A stretch of 64,000 nt of DNA from JBGPEQ01 sp050180895 (lineage in GTDB: Bacteria; Pseudomonadota; Alphaproteobacteria; Dongiales; Dongiaceae): assembly GCA_050180895.1 (NCBI GenBank), contig JBFXDS010000018.1:1-64000 (forward strand). Reading direction: 5' to 3'. Below the pieces are notes generated by a model. It had not been told where the DNA came from. It saw only the letters and a program-made list of their open reading frames with translations, and did no database searches. Below are positions 17,504 through 28,389 of the stretch, one piece after another. A program made the position numbers and the translations under genes. The stretch's first letter is position 1. The number at the start of each line of letters is the position of its first letter.

Positions 17504-17820
17504 CGCCAGGGGCGAGCGGTCTCTCCCTCTACGAAAGAGACCGACCGTTTAATGGTAAGCGAATTGTTAAGGCCGGGGCGCCGCTTGTGCGTAACTAATC
17601 CTTAAATCCGGTTGCGTAAACTTTGTCAAATACTCGGAAGATTTGCGCAGCTGCACGAGGATTGTTTGACCCCCATCGGGCATTTGTTAAGGTGGCCGCC
17701 GTCATGGCGACCATGCCGGCCTGTCCGATTATTTTTTCCCGCCGTCGCGTCGCACTGCGACGGGCGCGATCGCAACGTCGCCGCGGGGCGCGCGTCCGCG
17801 GCAGAAGATTGACGGCCCGC
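17504..17820. other. Intergenic region upstream of DUF2336 gene
   Basis: A 317-base gap, more AT-rich than its surroundings, with several TTAA tetramers. At 17591-17605 the minus strand reads TTAA-N7-TTAC, one base from the CtrA box TTAA-N7-TTAA of alphaproteobacteria. That is only a suggestion of cell-cycle control. A hairpin lies at 17517-17543. I see no gene; the open frame from 17623 to 17820 lacks coding character. Confidence 0.4.
17517..17543 (+). terminator. Terminator-like hairpin
   Basis: The 8-base stem CGGTCTCT (17517-17524) pairs with AGAGACCG (17536-17543), 14 bases after the stop of the upstream gene. The loop is 11 bases and the sequence after it contains a short TTTAA but no long T-run. 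Confidence 0.5.
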
Positions 17821-18952
17821 ATGATGTCGACCAGCGACGATATCCGCTATCTCATCGGCCTCGCCCGCGACAAGTCCGTCGAGAGCCGCAAACGCCTGGT
17901 CGCCGTGGTCAGCGACATCTTCTTCTCCGATCAGGCGATCCTGACGGAGTACGAGCGCGCGCTCATCACGGACATCCTGCACAAGCTGATCTACGAGCTG
18001 GCGGTGCCGGTGCGGGAGGTGCTGTCGGCCCACCTTGTCCGCAGCGAATCGATGCCCTCCAGCATGCTGCGCGCGCTGGCCGACGACGAGATCGAGATCG
18101 CGGCCCCCATCCTGCTCAACAACGAGGCGTTGCTCGACGTCGAGTTGATCGAGGTCGTGCGTCACCGCGCCCTCGAGCATCAGCTGATGCTGGCCATGCG
18201 CCGCACGCCGGTCGCCGTCGCGGCCGAGCCGGCTCTCGACGCCGGCGGCGGCGACCTGATCCAGGACCTGCTCGACGGCGGCGATACCAAACTGATCGAC
18301 GTCACCATGGCCTACCTCATCGAGCAGAGCCGCGGCGTCGACAGCTTCCAGGAGCCCATCCTGCGCCGCGAGGATCTGAGCGAGCGGCTGGCCAAGAAGA
18401 TGATCCTGTGGATCCTCGCGGCGCTGCGGCAGCACATCCTCGACCGCTTCGACGTCGACCTGACGGCCCTCGACGACGGCATCGAGTCCGCGGCCGAGGA
18501 GCTGGCCGAGCGTCTCGGCGCCGAGCGCGACCGCCGGCGCGGCGACCGTGCCGGCGACCTGGCGACGGCGCTGAAGGCCGCCGGCCAGCTGACGGCGAGC
18601 CGATTGATCCAGGCGCTGCGACAGGGCGAAGTCTCGCTGTTCATCGCCATGCTCGCGCAGCTGACGGGCCTGCGCCTGCCGCTCGTCCGCCGGCTGCTGT
18701 TCGAGCCCGGCGGCGAGGGGCTGGTCGTGGCCTGCCGTGCGCTGGGCTTCGACAAGGCGATCGTCGCCTCGATCTTCCTGCTGTGCCGGCGCGCGCGCCC
18801 GGGCGATTGGGCCGCGGACCCTCGCGAGCTGTCGCGCGTGCTGGCCCTGTTCGACCGCGTCCAGCCGGCGGCGGCACACGCCGTGCTCGCGCGCTGGCGG
18901 CGCGACCCCGACTTCCTCTACGCCATCAAGACGGTGGAGGAGGCCAAGGTCG

Positions 18953-18969
<17 letters not shown>
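17821..18969 (+). CDS. DUF2336 domain protein
   Basis: A 382-residue, mostly alpha-helical protein of the DUF2336 family, which is largely confined to alphaproteobacteria. The start MMSTSDDIRYLIGLARDKSV and the pattern LTEYERALITDILHKLIYEL, IAAPILLNNEALLDVELIEV and VRHRALEHQLMLAMRR are characteristic helical repeats. The role is unknown; the repeats suggest a protein-interaction scaffold. Its last 17 bases overlap the start of a sensor histidine kinase. The two are therefore translationally coupled and probably work together, for example with this protein as an accessory subunit of the kinase (inference). Confidence 0.85.
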
Positions 18970-20521
<1,552 letters not shown>

Positions 20522-20575
20522 CGCAGGTTCAGATTCCCAGGATGCGACTCGCCTCGACGGCATGACCGGGGTGCA

Positions 20576-20650
20576 TCCTTCGACAAGCTCAGGATGAGGG
20601 AAGATCTTCGTGGCACGAAGAACGTCCCTCATCCTGAGCTTGTCGAAGGA
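20576..20650. repeat. Palindromic repeat, copy 1 (26-base perfect arms)
   Basis: The arms 20576-20601 and 20625-20650 (TCCTTCGACAAGCTCAGGAT plus GAGGGA and its complement) pair perfectly. The 23-base loop contains a nested CTTCGT/ACGAAG hairpin. It lies between the convergent histidine kinase and pgk genes. Copies recur at 22.0, 35.9 and 39.7 kb. Confidence 0.85.
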
Positions 20651-20691
20651 CGCAGGGAGGCAAACCCACAGTCCTTGAGGCAGCGCGCCGT

Positions 20692-21888
20692 CTATGACTT
20701 CAGCGCAGCCACCCCGGGCAGCGCCTTGCCCTCCAGCCATTCGAGGAAGGCGCCGCCGGCGGTCGAGACGTAGGAGAACGACTCGACCACGCCGGCCTGG
20801 GCGAGCGCGGCCACGGTGTCGCCGCCGCCGGCGACGCTGAGCAGCTTGCCGGCCCGCGTCAGCTCGGCCGCGGCCTGCGCCACCGCCACCGTGCCGCGGT
20901 CGAACGGCGACGTCTCGAAGGCGCCGAGCGGGCCGTTCCACACCAGCGTGCGGCAGGAGTCGAGCCGGCGGCCGATCTCGCGCACGGTCGCCGGGCCGAC
21001 ATCGAGGATGAGCTGGTCCTTGGGCACCGCCCGGATATCGACGGTGCGGCTGTCGACGCCGGGCTTCAGCGTCGCCGCCACGACCGCGTCGATCGGCAAC
21101 AGGATGGCGCAGCCGCGCTTCGCCGCCTCGGCCTCGATGGCGCGCGCCGTATCGGCCATGTCGCGCTCGGCCAGCGAGCCGCCGATCTCCACCTCGTGGG
21201 CGACGAGGAACGTATTGGCCATGCCGCCGCCGACGACCAGCAGGTCGACCTTGGCGACGAGATTGCGCAGGAGATCGATCTTGGTCGACACCTTGGCGCC
21301 GCCGACGAGCGCCGCCACCGGCCGCTGCGGCTTCTCAAGGGCCCGCGACAGGTGCTCGAGCTCCGCCTGCATCAGCCGGCCGGCGGCGGACGGCAGCAGG
21401 TGCGCCAGCGCCTCCGTCGAGGCGTGGGCGCGGTGGGCGGCGGAGAAGGCGTCGTTGACGTAGAGGTCGCCGAGCTTCGCCAGCCGCTTGGCGAAGCCGC
21501 CGTCGTTCGCCTCCTCCTCGGCATGGAAGCGCAGGTTCTCCAGCAGCACGACATCGCCGCGCCTCAGGCCGGCGACTGCCGTCTCGGCCGCGGGACCGAT
21601 GCAATCCTCGGCGAAGGCCACCGGCCGGCCGCCGAGCGCCGCCGACAGCGGCGCCACAATGGGCTTCAGCGACATGTTCGGCACCACCTTGCCGTCGGGC
21701 CGGCCGAAATGCGACAGGACGACGACGCGGGCGCCGCGGTCGATCAGCTCGCGCAGCGTCAGCGCTGTGCGGTCGATGCGCGTGGCATCGGTGACGCGGC
21801 CGTCCTTGACCGGGACGTTCAGGTCGCAGCGCACGAGCACGCGCTTGTCGGCGACGTCGATATCGTCGAGCGTGCGGAAATCGGCCAT
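20692..21888 (-). CDS. pgk: Phosphoglycerate kinase
   Basis: Glycolytic and gluconeogenic enzyme that transfers phosphate from 1,3-bisphosphoglycerate to ADP. Full length at 398 residues, with the N-terminal substrate site KRVLVRCDLNVPVKDG, SHFGRPDGK, the hinge region GGAKVSTKIDLL and the C-terminal nucleotide loop VAGGGDTVAAL. The start at 21888 (MADFRTLDDIDVADKRVLVR) is typical. Here it stands alone, without gap or fba next to it, and is flanked on both sides by copies of the 80-base palindromic repeat. Confidence 0.97.
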   Translation of the reverse strand: MADFRTLDDIDVADKRVLVRCDLNVPVKDGRVTDATRIDRTALTLRELIDRGARVVVLSHFGRPDGKVVPNMSLKPIVAPLSAALGGRPVAFAEDCIGPAAETAVAGLRRGDVVLLENLRFHAEEEANDGGFAKRLAKLGDLYVNDAFSAAHRAHASTEALAHLLPSAAGRLMQAELEHLSRALEKPQRPVAALVGGAKVSTKIDLLRNLVAKVDLLVVGGGMANTFLVAHEVEIGGSLAERDMADTARAIEAEAAKRGCAILLPIDAVVAATLKPGVDSRTVDIRAVPKDQLILDVGPATVREIGRRLDSCRTLVWNGPLGAFETSPFDRGTVAVAQAAAELTRAGKLLSVAGGGDTVAALAQAGVVESFSYVSTAGGAFLEWLEGKALPGVAALKS

Positions 21889-22007
21889 GTCGTCAACTCC
21901 CGGGCCGTTGGAACGGACCGGATCATTCCCGAGGGGATGGCGTTTAGCAATGGTCGAGCGGAGCGTGCCGAAGCCGCCATGAGCGCAAACGACTGCTGCA
22001 TCGAGGT

Positions 22008-22094
22008 CGTGCGTCCTTCGACAAGCTCAGGATGAGGAAGAATCTTGATGGCACGAAGAAAGGCCCTCATCCTGAGCTTGTCGAAGGACGCACG
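22008..22094. repeat. Palindromic repeat, copy 2
   Basis: The arms run CGTGCGTCCTTCGACAAGCTCAGGATGAG inward from 22008, with the complement ending at 22094. The loop again carries GGCACGAAG. It lies between divergent pgk and the aminotransferase gene, so it may overlap their promoters. Reading through it creates the false peptide PHPELVEGR, seen in unrelated frames across the window. Confidence 0.85.
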
Positions 22095-22127
22095 GCGCTG
22101 ATCCTGGGCGGATATCGAGGAACGATC

Positions 22128-23234
22128 ATGGCTGACCATCGGCTGACGCCGCTCGTTGAGTCCCTGCCGTCGACCGTGCCCTTCGTCGGGCCGGAGACGC
22201 AGGAGCGGGCGCGCGGCCGGCCCTTCCGCGTCCGCATCGGCGCGAACGAAAGCGTCTTCGGGCCGTCGCCGCGCGCCGTCGCGGCGATGCAGGCGGCGGC
22301 GATCGAGGCCTGGAAGTATTGCGACCCCGAGAACCACGACCTGAAGCAGGCCCTGGCCCGGCACCACGGCGTGGGCGCGGAGAACGTCGCCGTCGGCGAG
22401 GGCATCGACGGGTTGTTCGGCTACACGGTGCGGATGTTCGTCGAGCCCGGCGTCGCCGTGGCGACCTCGCACGGCGCCTACCCGACCTTCAACTTCCATG
22501 TCGCCGGCTTCGGCGGCCGCCTCGCGACCGTGCCCTACCGCGACGACCGCGAGGATCCGGAGGCCCTGCTCGACCTCGCCCGGCGCGAGGACGCGCGCCT
22601 GGTCTTCCTTGCCAACCCCGACAATCCCATGGGCTCCTGGTGGGACGGCGCCACCGTGCAGAGCCTTATCGAAAGGATTCCGGAGGGAACCGTGCTCTGC
22701 CTCGACGAGGCCTATGGCGAGTTCGCGCCGCCGGGGACCATGCCGCCGCTCGATCCCGATGACCCGCGCGTGCTGCGCTTCCGCACCTTCTCCAAGGCCT
22801 ATGGCCTGGCCGGCGCCCGCGTCGGCTACGCCATCGGCGAGGCGGAATTGATCAAGTCCTTCGACAAGATCCGCAACCACTTCGGCGTCAACCGGATCGC
22901 CCAGGCCGGTGCGCTCGCCGCCCTCGCCGACCAGGCGCATATGGCCGACGTGGTGCGCCGGGTCGGCGCCGCGCGCGACCGCATCGCCGCCATCACCCGC
23001 GGCAACGGGCTGGCGCCGCTGCCCTCCGCCGCCAACTTCGTCGCCATCGATTGCGGACGGGACGGCGCCTTCGCGCGGCGCGTGCTGGCCGAGCTCGTCG
23101 CCCGCGACATCTTCATCCGCATGCCCGGCGTGGCGCCGCTCGACCGCTGCATCCGCGTCAGCGCCGGGACCGACTCCGATCTCGACGCCTTCGCCGAGAC
23201 CCTGCCCGCGGCGCTGCGCGCGGCGGCCGGCTGA
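22128..23234 (+). CDS. PLP-dependent aminotransferase, class I/II (HisC-like)
   Basis: A 368-residue fold-type I aminotransferase. FRVRIGANESVFGPSPRAV is the typical N-terminal substrate segment, FLANPDNPMGSWW the N-P-x-N-P-x-G-type motif, CLDEAYGEFA the PLP Asp, and RTFSKAYGLAGARVGYAIG holds the Schiff-base Lys. It resembles histidinol-phosphate aminotransferases, but no his genes are nearby, so the substrate may differ. The start is set at 22128 (MADHRLTPLVESLP); the open frame further upstream lies in the palindromic repeat. The next gene, a methyltransferase, begins 10 bases after the stop. Confidence 0.88.
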   Translation: MADHRLTPLVESLPSTVPFVGPETQERARGRPFRVRIGANESVFGPSPRAVAAMQAAAIEAWKYCDPENHDLKQALARHHGVGAENVAVGEGIDGLFGYTVRMFVEPGVAVATSHGAYPTFNFHVAGFGGRLATVPYRDDREDPEALLDLARREDARLVFLANPDNPMGSWWDGATVQSLIERIPEGTVLCLDEAYGEFAPPGTMPPLDPDDPRVLRFRTFSKAYGLAGARVGYAIGEAELIKSFDKIRNHFGVNRIAQAGALAALADQAHMADVVRRVGAARDRIAAITRGNGLAPLPSAANFVAIDCGRDGAFARRVLAELVARDIFIRMPGVAPLDRCIRVSAGTDSDLDAFAETLPAALRAAAG

Positions 23235-23244
23235 TCGTCGACCC

Positions 23245-24291
23245 ATGGCCGATTCGGGAACGCTGACGCCGCTCGAACGCACGGCCTATCGCCTGTCGCA
23301 GGCCCTGCGGCTCGGCTGGTTCGGCGCGCAATATGCGCTGAGCCGCAGGGTCACCGACAGGGTGGCGCTGCCCGACCATCTGAAGGCGGCGATGCCGTCC
23401 ACCCAGCAGCTTGCCGCCGACCGGCAGCAGCTCTTCGCGCGCGACCTGCGGAACATCGAGGCCGGCCGCTACCGCCTGCCGCACGACCTGATCGAGAGCC
23501 CGGCGGCGGCGCTGCGGCAAAGCCTCGCCTATTTCGCCGACCTGCCCAATGTGAACCGGCGCCGGCGCGGCGAGGAAGGGCCGGCGCTGTCGTCCGGCGA
23601 GGCGGCGCGGTTCCCGGATTACTACCGGCGCGCCTTCCACCACCAGAGTGACGGCTATCTCAGCGAGACCTCGGCGCGGCTCTACGACCACCAGGTCGAG
23701 GTGCTGTTCGGCGGCGCGGCCGACGCCATGCGCCGACAGGCGCTGGTGCCGATCTACGAGTTCCTGCGCGAGCGCCGCATCGCAGACTGCCGCCTCGTCG
23801 ACATCGCCTGCGGCACCGGCCGCTTCCTCACCTTCGTCAAGGACAACTATCCGCGCCTGGCCGTCACAGCGCTCGACGTCAGCCCCTACTACCTCGCCGA
23901 GGCCCGCCGCAACCTGCGGCCCTGGTCGCGGATCGAGTTCGTCGAGGCTGCGGTGGAAGCCGACACCCTGTCGGCCGCGCACTTCGACATCGCCACCTGC
24001 ATCTACCTGTTCCACGAGCTGCCGGCCGGCCTGCACGCCGAGGCCGCCCGCGCCATCGCCCGCATCCTGAAGCCCGGCGGCCTGTTCGCGCTGGTCGATT
24101 CGCTGCAGCTGGGCGACCGACCGGCGTACGACGCCCTGCTCGAATCCTTCCCCTATGCCTTCCACGAACCCTACTACGCGGACTATCTGCGGCAGGATCT
24201 GACGGCGCTGTTCGCCGCGGCCGGCCTGACGCTGGATCGCATCGATATCGCCTACCTGTCGCGGGTCATGGTGCTGCGCAAGCCGGCCTGA
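23245..24291 (+). CDS. SAM-dependent methyltransferase, class I
   Basis: A 348-residue protein. The N-terminal 150 residues are helical and unassigned. The C-terminal half is a methyltransferase domain with LVDIACGTGRFLTFVKDN (SAM motif I), AVTALDVSPYYLAEARRNL, FDIATCIYLFHELP and ILKPGGLFALVDSL. Target unknown. It is co-directional with the HisC-like aminotransferase 10 bases upstream, so the two are likely co-transcribed. No signal peptide. Confidence 0.85.
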   Translation: MADSGTLTPLERTAYRLSQALRLGWFGAQYALSRRVTDRVALPDHLKAAMPSTQQLAADRQQLFARDLRNIEAGRYRLPHDLIESPAAALRQSLAYFADLPNVNRRRRGEEGPALSSGEAARFPDYYRRAFHHQSDGYLSETSARLYDHQVEVLFGGAADAMRRQALVPIYEFLRERRIADCRLVDIACGTGRFLTFVKDNYPRLAVTALDVSPYYLAEARRNLRPWSRIEFVEAAVEADTLSAAHFDIATCIYLFHELPAGLHAEAARAIARILKPGGLFALVDSLQLGDRPAYDALLESFPYAFHEPYYADYLRQDLTALFAAAGLTLDRIDIAYLSRVMVLRKPA

Positions 24292-24355
24292 CGGCACCCC
24301 CTGTCGCAGCGGACTTGTTTCCGCCATCATAGGCGACCGGAACGGACGACAATGC

Positions 24356-25504
24356 ATGCCGACGGGAAACGAGCCCTGCCGTCCGCTGTGGGCGGACATC
24401 GATCTTACGGCGCTCGCGCATAACCTGGCGCTGGTGCGCCGTCTCGCCGGCCGGCGCCGACTGATCGCCTCGGTCAAGGCCAACGCCTACGGGCACGGCG
24501 TCGTGACGATCGCGCGCGAGCTCGCCCGGCTCGGCGTCGATATCCTGTGGACCGGCAGCAGCGACGAGGCGCTGGCCATCCGCGCCGCCGGCATCGATGC
24601 GCGCATCCTGCTGTTCGGCGGCTATCTGCCGGGCGACATCCCGGTCCTGCTGCGGCACGGCCTGACGCCGACGATCTATGACCGCGCCGGCGCGCAAGCC
24701 GTCAGCGCCGCGGCCGCCGGCCCGACGCCGGTGTATCTCAAGGTCGACAGCGGGCTCGGGCGGCTGGGCGTGCCGGTCGCCGACGCCGGCGAGCTCGTCG
24801 CGGAGATCGCCGCGCTGCCGCGGGTGGTCATCGAGGGCATCTACACGCATCTGCCGTTCGGCGACGCCGCCGGCCGCGACGAGGCGCGTATGCAGGCCGA
24901 GACGTTTGCATCTCTGCTGCGGCGCCTTGCCGCGCAGGGAATCGATCCGCCGGTGACCCAGGTCTGGGCCAGCTCCGGTCTGCTCGCGCAGCTGCCGGAC
25001 GCTTGCAACGCCGTCTGCGTCGGCCATCTGCTGTACGGACTGTCGCCGGTGAGCCGGGAGGTCGCATCGGCGGGCGAACTGCGGCCGGTGATGCGAGCCA
25101 TCAAGACGCGGCTCATCCATGTCGTGCACCGGAGCGCCGGCGCAGCACAGGCCGGCGCCTACGGATTGCGCAACGCGCGGGTGACCGGCGTCGTGCCGCT
25201 CGGGCTCGGCGACGGCATGCGCAATGCAGTCGCCGGACAAAGCATGTCGATGCTCGTCCGCGGACGGCGCGCGCCGGTGCTGGGCGTGTCGCTGGAGCAC
25301 ACGACGCTCGATCTCACGGGCATCGAGTCGGCGCAGGTCGGCGATGAAGCCATCCTCGTCGGCCGCAGCGACGGCCTCGCCAACAGTTTCCGGGATCTCG
25401 CCCGCTGGTTCGGCTGCGGCGAGCTGGAAGCGCTGATGACATTCTCCGGCCGCCTGCAGACGCTTCAGATCGATCCGCAGATCGGGATCGAATGCCGGCG
25501 ATGA
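24356..25504 (+). CDS. alr: Alanine racemase
   Basis: PLP enzyme that interconverts L- and D-alanine for peptidoglycan. The 382-residue product starts with PLWADIDLTALAHNL and carries the PLP Lys in IASVKANAYGHGVV. The C-terminal domain keeps the racemase order, with a Tyr in QAGAYGLRNA at about the position of the catalytic Tyr, though the surrounding sequence departs from the common GYGRTF form, so broader amino-acid racemase activity is possible. Its stop overlaps the next gene by four bases (ATGA). Confidence 0.88.
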   Translation: MPTGNEPCRPLWADIDLTALAHNLALVRRLAGRRRLIASVKANAYGHGVVTIARELARLGVDILWTGSSDEALAIRAAGIDARILLFGGYLPGDIPVLLRHGLTPTIYDRAGAQAVSAAAAGPTPVYLKVDSGLGRLGVPVADAGELVAEIAALPRVVIEGIYTHLPFGDAAGRDEARMQAETFASLLRRLAAQGIDPPVTQVWASSGLLAQLPDACNAVCVGHLLYGLSPVSREVASAGELRPVMRAIKTRLIHVVHRSAGAAQAGAYGLRNARVTGVVPLGLGDGMRNAVAGQSMSMLVRGRRAPVLGVSLEHTTLDLTGIESAQVGDEAILVGRSDGLANSFRDLARWFGCGELEALMTFSGRLQTLQIDPQIGIECRR

Positions 25505-26559
25505 ACGACTTCCCCGGATTTCAAACCAAAACCATCTCGCTCGACGGCATCAGGCTGGAGGTCCCCACGCACTGGATCACCGGCCGGAGGGACGACGGCC
25601 GCCCGTGGGCCGGCGACAGGAGCAGGACGGCCACGATCTACTGCCGGGCCGAATCCCTGGGCGTCTGGAACGAGACCACCATCGAACAATCCAGGCCGAC
25701 GGCCAACACCGAACCCTACGTCGCGCAGACCGTCGATTTCCTGAAGACGATTCCCCTCCTCGGCGAGATCGAAATCGACCGCATCCAGTCCGGCTTCGTC
25801 GTGCATGCCATCACGGAAGAGGAGGAAGACGGCCGGCGATTCCGCCTGTATCGATGGTATTCGATTGTCGGCCGCAGCCACTATGTGAACTCGGTGCGGC
25901 TTGCCTTGGAGATCGAAGCAGGGACTGCCGAGGAGGCGTCGGCCGCCTGGTTGGTCCGCCATTTCCGCGTGGCGGCGCATGACGTGGACCCGTTCGCGCG
26001 CACGCCCGGCGGGTCCGATCCGCTGTCACTCAAGGATCTGTCGGTGGACGACCTGTTCGGGATCCGGATCCCCGACGACTGGAGCCATGATGTCGACGAG
26101 CGCGGGAGGACCCGCAGCGTGTGGTGCTATCCGCGCGATCCGCGGCTGGGCAAGCTGCTGATTGCCTACGAACATGCCGACCTCCGCCCTGAATTCGCCG
26201 AGGGGCGCGACCCCGACGTCACGAACAAGCTCGCCGATACGAAGGAGGACGCCGAGTTCGTTGAAAATGAAGAACGCCGGCGGCTGTCTCGTGCACGATA
26301 CGCGGCTCCGCTGGGCGTGATCCTCCGTTTCTTCGACGATGAGAAGCCGCGCCCCTATGCGGAAGAGGACATCGATCGTCTCTACGTCCGCCACCACCAA
26401 TGGTTCTACGTCGTCGTGGGGCGGCGGGAATCCCTGGTCGCCTTCTTCAATCTGGCGATTCCGCTGCGCTGGATCGCTCGGCCGGCCGCGGAAGAAACGG
26501 TCGCGCTCATCGAGCGTGAGATCAGAGCGTTGCGCCTGCTGCCGGCATTCGACCGATAG
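25501..26559 (+). CDS. Hypothetical protein with an internal duplication
   Basis: A 352-residue protein that I do not recognise. It appears to hold two similar halves. Each opens with a strand like IRLEVPTHWI or FGIRIPDDWSHDV. Each continues with an aromatic strand (RLYRWYSIVGRSHYV; RLYVRHHQWFYVVVG) and ends in a helix (EEASAAWLVRHFRV; EETVALIEREIRAL). The pattern recalls the PsbP/Mog1-like fold, but that is inference. No signal peptide or membrane segment. Its start overlaps alr by four bases, so it is made together with the racemase. Confidence 0.8.
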   Translation: MNDFPGFQTKTISLDGIRLEVPTHWITGRRDDGRPWAGDRSRTATIYCRAESLGVWNETTIEQSRPTANTEPYVAQTVDFLKTIPLLGEIEIDRIQSGFVVHAITEEEEDGRRFRLYRWYSIVGRSHYVNSVRLALEIEAGTAEEASAAWLVRHFRVAAHDVDPFARTPGGSDPLSLKDLSVDDLFGIRIPDDWSHDVDERGRTRSVWCYPRDPRLGKLLIAYEHADLRPEFAEGRDPDVTNKLADTKEDAEFVENEERRRLSRARYAAPLGVILRFFDDEKPRPYAEEDIDRLYVRHHQWFYVVVGRRESLVAFFNLAIPLRWIARPAAEETVALIEREIRALRLLPAFDR

Positions 26560-26637
26560 AAGTGCTGCGGGAGACGATCGTCGCGGCCGCCGCTGTCCGG
26601 CGATCGGTCGCGGGACGCGCCGAAGTATCCTCGCCGA

Positions 26638-27537
26638 CTAAGCGGTATCGGGATCGCCGCCGCGGTTGAACAGGCGCTTGAAGAGGGCGCCGAGGGCGGC
26701 CAGACCGGCGAGGACGACGAACCAGGCCTTCTTTGCGATCAGCACGGCCGCGCCGACGATGGCGGCAATCACGCCTTTACCGGGCTTGCTGCCGACCGCG
26801 GTGGCGGCGACGAGGGCGCCGATGCCGAAGCCAGCGAGCTTGTCGCCCTCGACATAGTCGGCGTATCGGAACCCCTCGTCATAACTGTGGGACTCGATGA
26901 TCGCCTGGAGAAACATCGGGGTGCCGTCCGCGCCGTGCCGCGGTCCCGCCCAGGTGATCTGGTGATAGCCGTTCCGGCCGAGCTTGATCACCTGGATATT
27001 GGCGAAGCGCTTGCCCTCCTCCTCCAGCTCGATCGCCCAGCGCGCGGTCTTCTTCTCCGCATCGTAGGCCGGCGGAATGAGCCAGCCGACCGTGTGCATC
27101 GGCGCGAAGCCATTGCTCGCCCGCTCATCGTTCGCCGCCTCGTTGCCGGCACGGATATCCTCCAGCAGCGCATCGGGATCGATCTCGCTCCAGTCGCCGT
27201 CGGTGACGAAGCCGTCAGCGAAATAGTCGACGTAGATGATGGCATCGGATGTCCGCGACTGCGCCATCGCCACCGTCTCCGGCAGCTCGATGCCGTTGAG
27301 CAGGTAGGCCATCCGCTCCGCATCGGGTCCGGTCAGGATCTCGATCCCCTGAGGCAGCGCGACCCGGGCGTTGGAATCGCCGAGCTGGTAGTTTCCCGGC
27401 CCCTTCTTCCAGCGGAGCTTCGCGATCTCCGCGTCATAGGCCTCCTCCGAGTCCGGATAGGGAGCCTGTTCGGCCAGGGCCGTCGCCGCGGTCGCAGACA
27501 GGACCGCCGCAATCAGGAGCGAACGAACAAGACGCAT
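26638..27537 (-). CDS. DUF2167 membrane protein
   Basis: A 299-residue exported protein. The signal peptide is residues 1-22 (LLIAAVLSATAATALAEQ). A periplasmic DUF2167 domain follows, with GDSNARVALPQGIEILTG and GWLIPPAYDAEKKTARWAIE. Two hydrophobic segments lie near the C-terminus (FGIGALVAATAVG and KKAWFVVLAGLAALGAL), after the signature YVEGDKLAGFG. Function unknown; the family is widespread in proteobacteria. It converges on the preceding gene and shows no operon partner. Confidence 0.85.
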   Translation of the reverse strand: MRLVRSLLIAAVLSATAATALAEQAPYPDSEEAYDAEIAKLRWKKGPGNYQLGDSNARVALPQGIEILTGPDAERMAYLLNGIELPETVAMAQSRTSDAIIYVDYFADGFVTDGDWSEIDPDALLEDIRAGNEAANDERASNGFAPMHTVGWLIPPAYDAEKKTARWAIELEEEGKRFANIQVIKLGRNGYHQITWAGPRHGADGTPMFLQAIIESHSYDEGFRYADYVEGDKLAGFGIGALVAATAVGSKPGKGVIAAIVGAAVLIAKKAWFVVLAGLAALGALFKRLFNRGGDPDTA

Positions 27538-27638
27538 GCCCGCCTCCCAGCGCGCTCACGGAGATGCGCCAGGATGACCAGGTTTCGCTGAATATCCGCT
27601 TAATGCGGGGAGTGGTTAACGCCGCGGCTGCTGCTTGG

Positions 27639-28367
27639 CTACCGGATCATGTACACCTTGCGCACCGTCTCGTGCACGCGGCAGGTGCCCTTCCAGTCCT
27701 GCGGGAAGAAGGCGACGGTGTCCGGCCGGATCTCGATCACCTCGCCCGATTCGTGCACATAGGTCGAGCGGCCCGACAGGAAGTGGCAGTACTCGTCGCG
27801 CGTGACGTGGCAGTTCCAGTAGCCGGGCGTGCAGACCCAGATGCCGGTCTCGCTGATGCCGCCCGGCCCCTTGTGGAGCAGGCGGCCGGACGTCACCGAC
27901 TGGCCCTCGATCATCGTCGGCACGGGGCCCCAGTCGGCCGGCGTCGGGCAGCTCTCGGGCTGGCGCAACACCGGCGATGCGCCGCGGTCGATGGTCGCCG
28001 GCGTGACGCTCAGCATATAGGTGTTGCGCATGGTTTCATGCACGTCGCAGCGGCCGGTCCAGCCGGAGGGGAAGTGCACGACCGTGCCGGACGTCACGTC
28101 GATCGTCTCGCCGTTGTGCTCGGTGTAGGTGGCGCGGCCCGACAGGAAGTAGCAGAGCTCGTCGCCGGGGATGCTCAGCCGCCAGGAGCCCGGCGTGCAG
28201 ACCCAGAGCCCGCTTTCCACCTTGCCGTCGGCGCTCTTGTGCAGCAGCCGGCCGCGTGAGCGCGACTCGCCCTCGATCGCGTCCGGCTGCACGCCCCAGT
28301 CCTTGAGGTCGGCGACCGTCCGGGCGTCGTGGATATGGGGAGCAGAAGGGGGTTGCGTATGGGACAT
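27639..28367 (-). CDS. Double-cupin protein (DUF861/cupin_3 type)
   Basis: A 242-residue protein made of two homologous cupin domains. GLWVCTPGSWRLSIPGDELC..FLSGRATY..VVHFPSGWTGRCDVHET in the first is mirrored by GIWVCTPGYWNCHVTRDEYC..FLSGRSTY..VAFFPQDWKGTCRVHET in the second. The family includes (S)-ureidoglycine aminohydrolase-like and ethanolamine-type cupins; no purine genes are nearby, so the substrate is open. The start is set at 28367 (MSHTQPPSAPH). It is divergent from the hicAB remnant. Confidence 0.82.
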   Translation of the reverse strand: MSHTQPPSAPHIHDARTVADLKDWGVQPDAIEGESRSRGRLLHKSADGKVESGLWVCTPGSWRLSIPGDELCYFLSGRATYTEHNGETIDVTSGTVVHFPSGWTGRCDVHETMRNTYMLSVTPATIDRGASPVLRQPESCPTPADWGPVPTMIEGQSVTSGRLLHKGPGGISETGIWVCTPGYWNCHVTRDEYCHFLSGRSTYVHESGEVIEIRPDTVAFFPQDWKGTCRVHETVRKVYMIR

Positions 28368-28389
28368 TTTTGCCCTAATATCTCTTCCG

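Noticed and set aside
22032..22127. N-terminal extension of the HisC-like aminotransferase reading PHPELVEGR
   Set aside because: It is translation of the palindromic repeat; the same peptide appears in unrelated frames beside the other copies. The Met at 22128 fits homologues.
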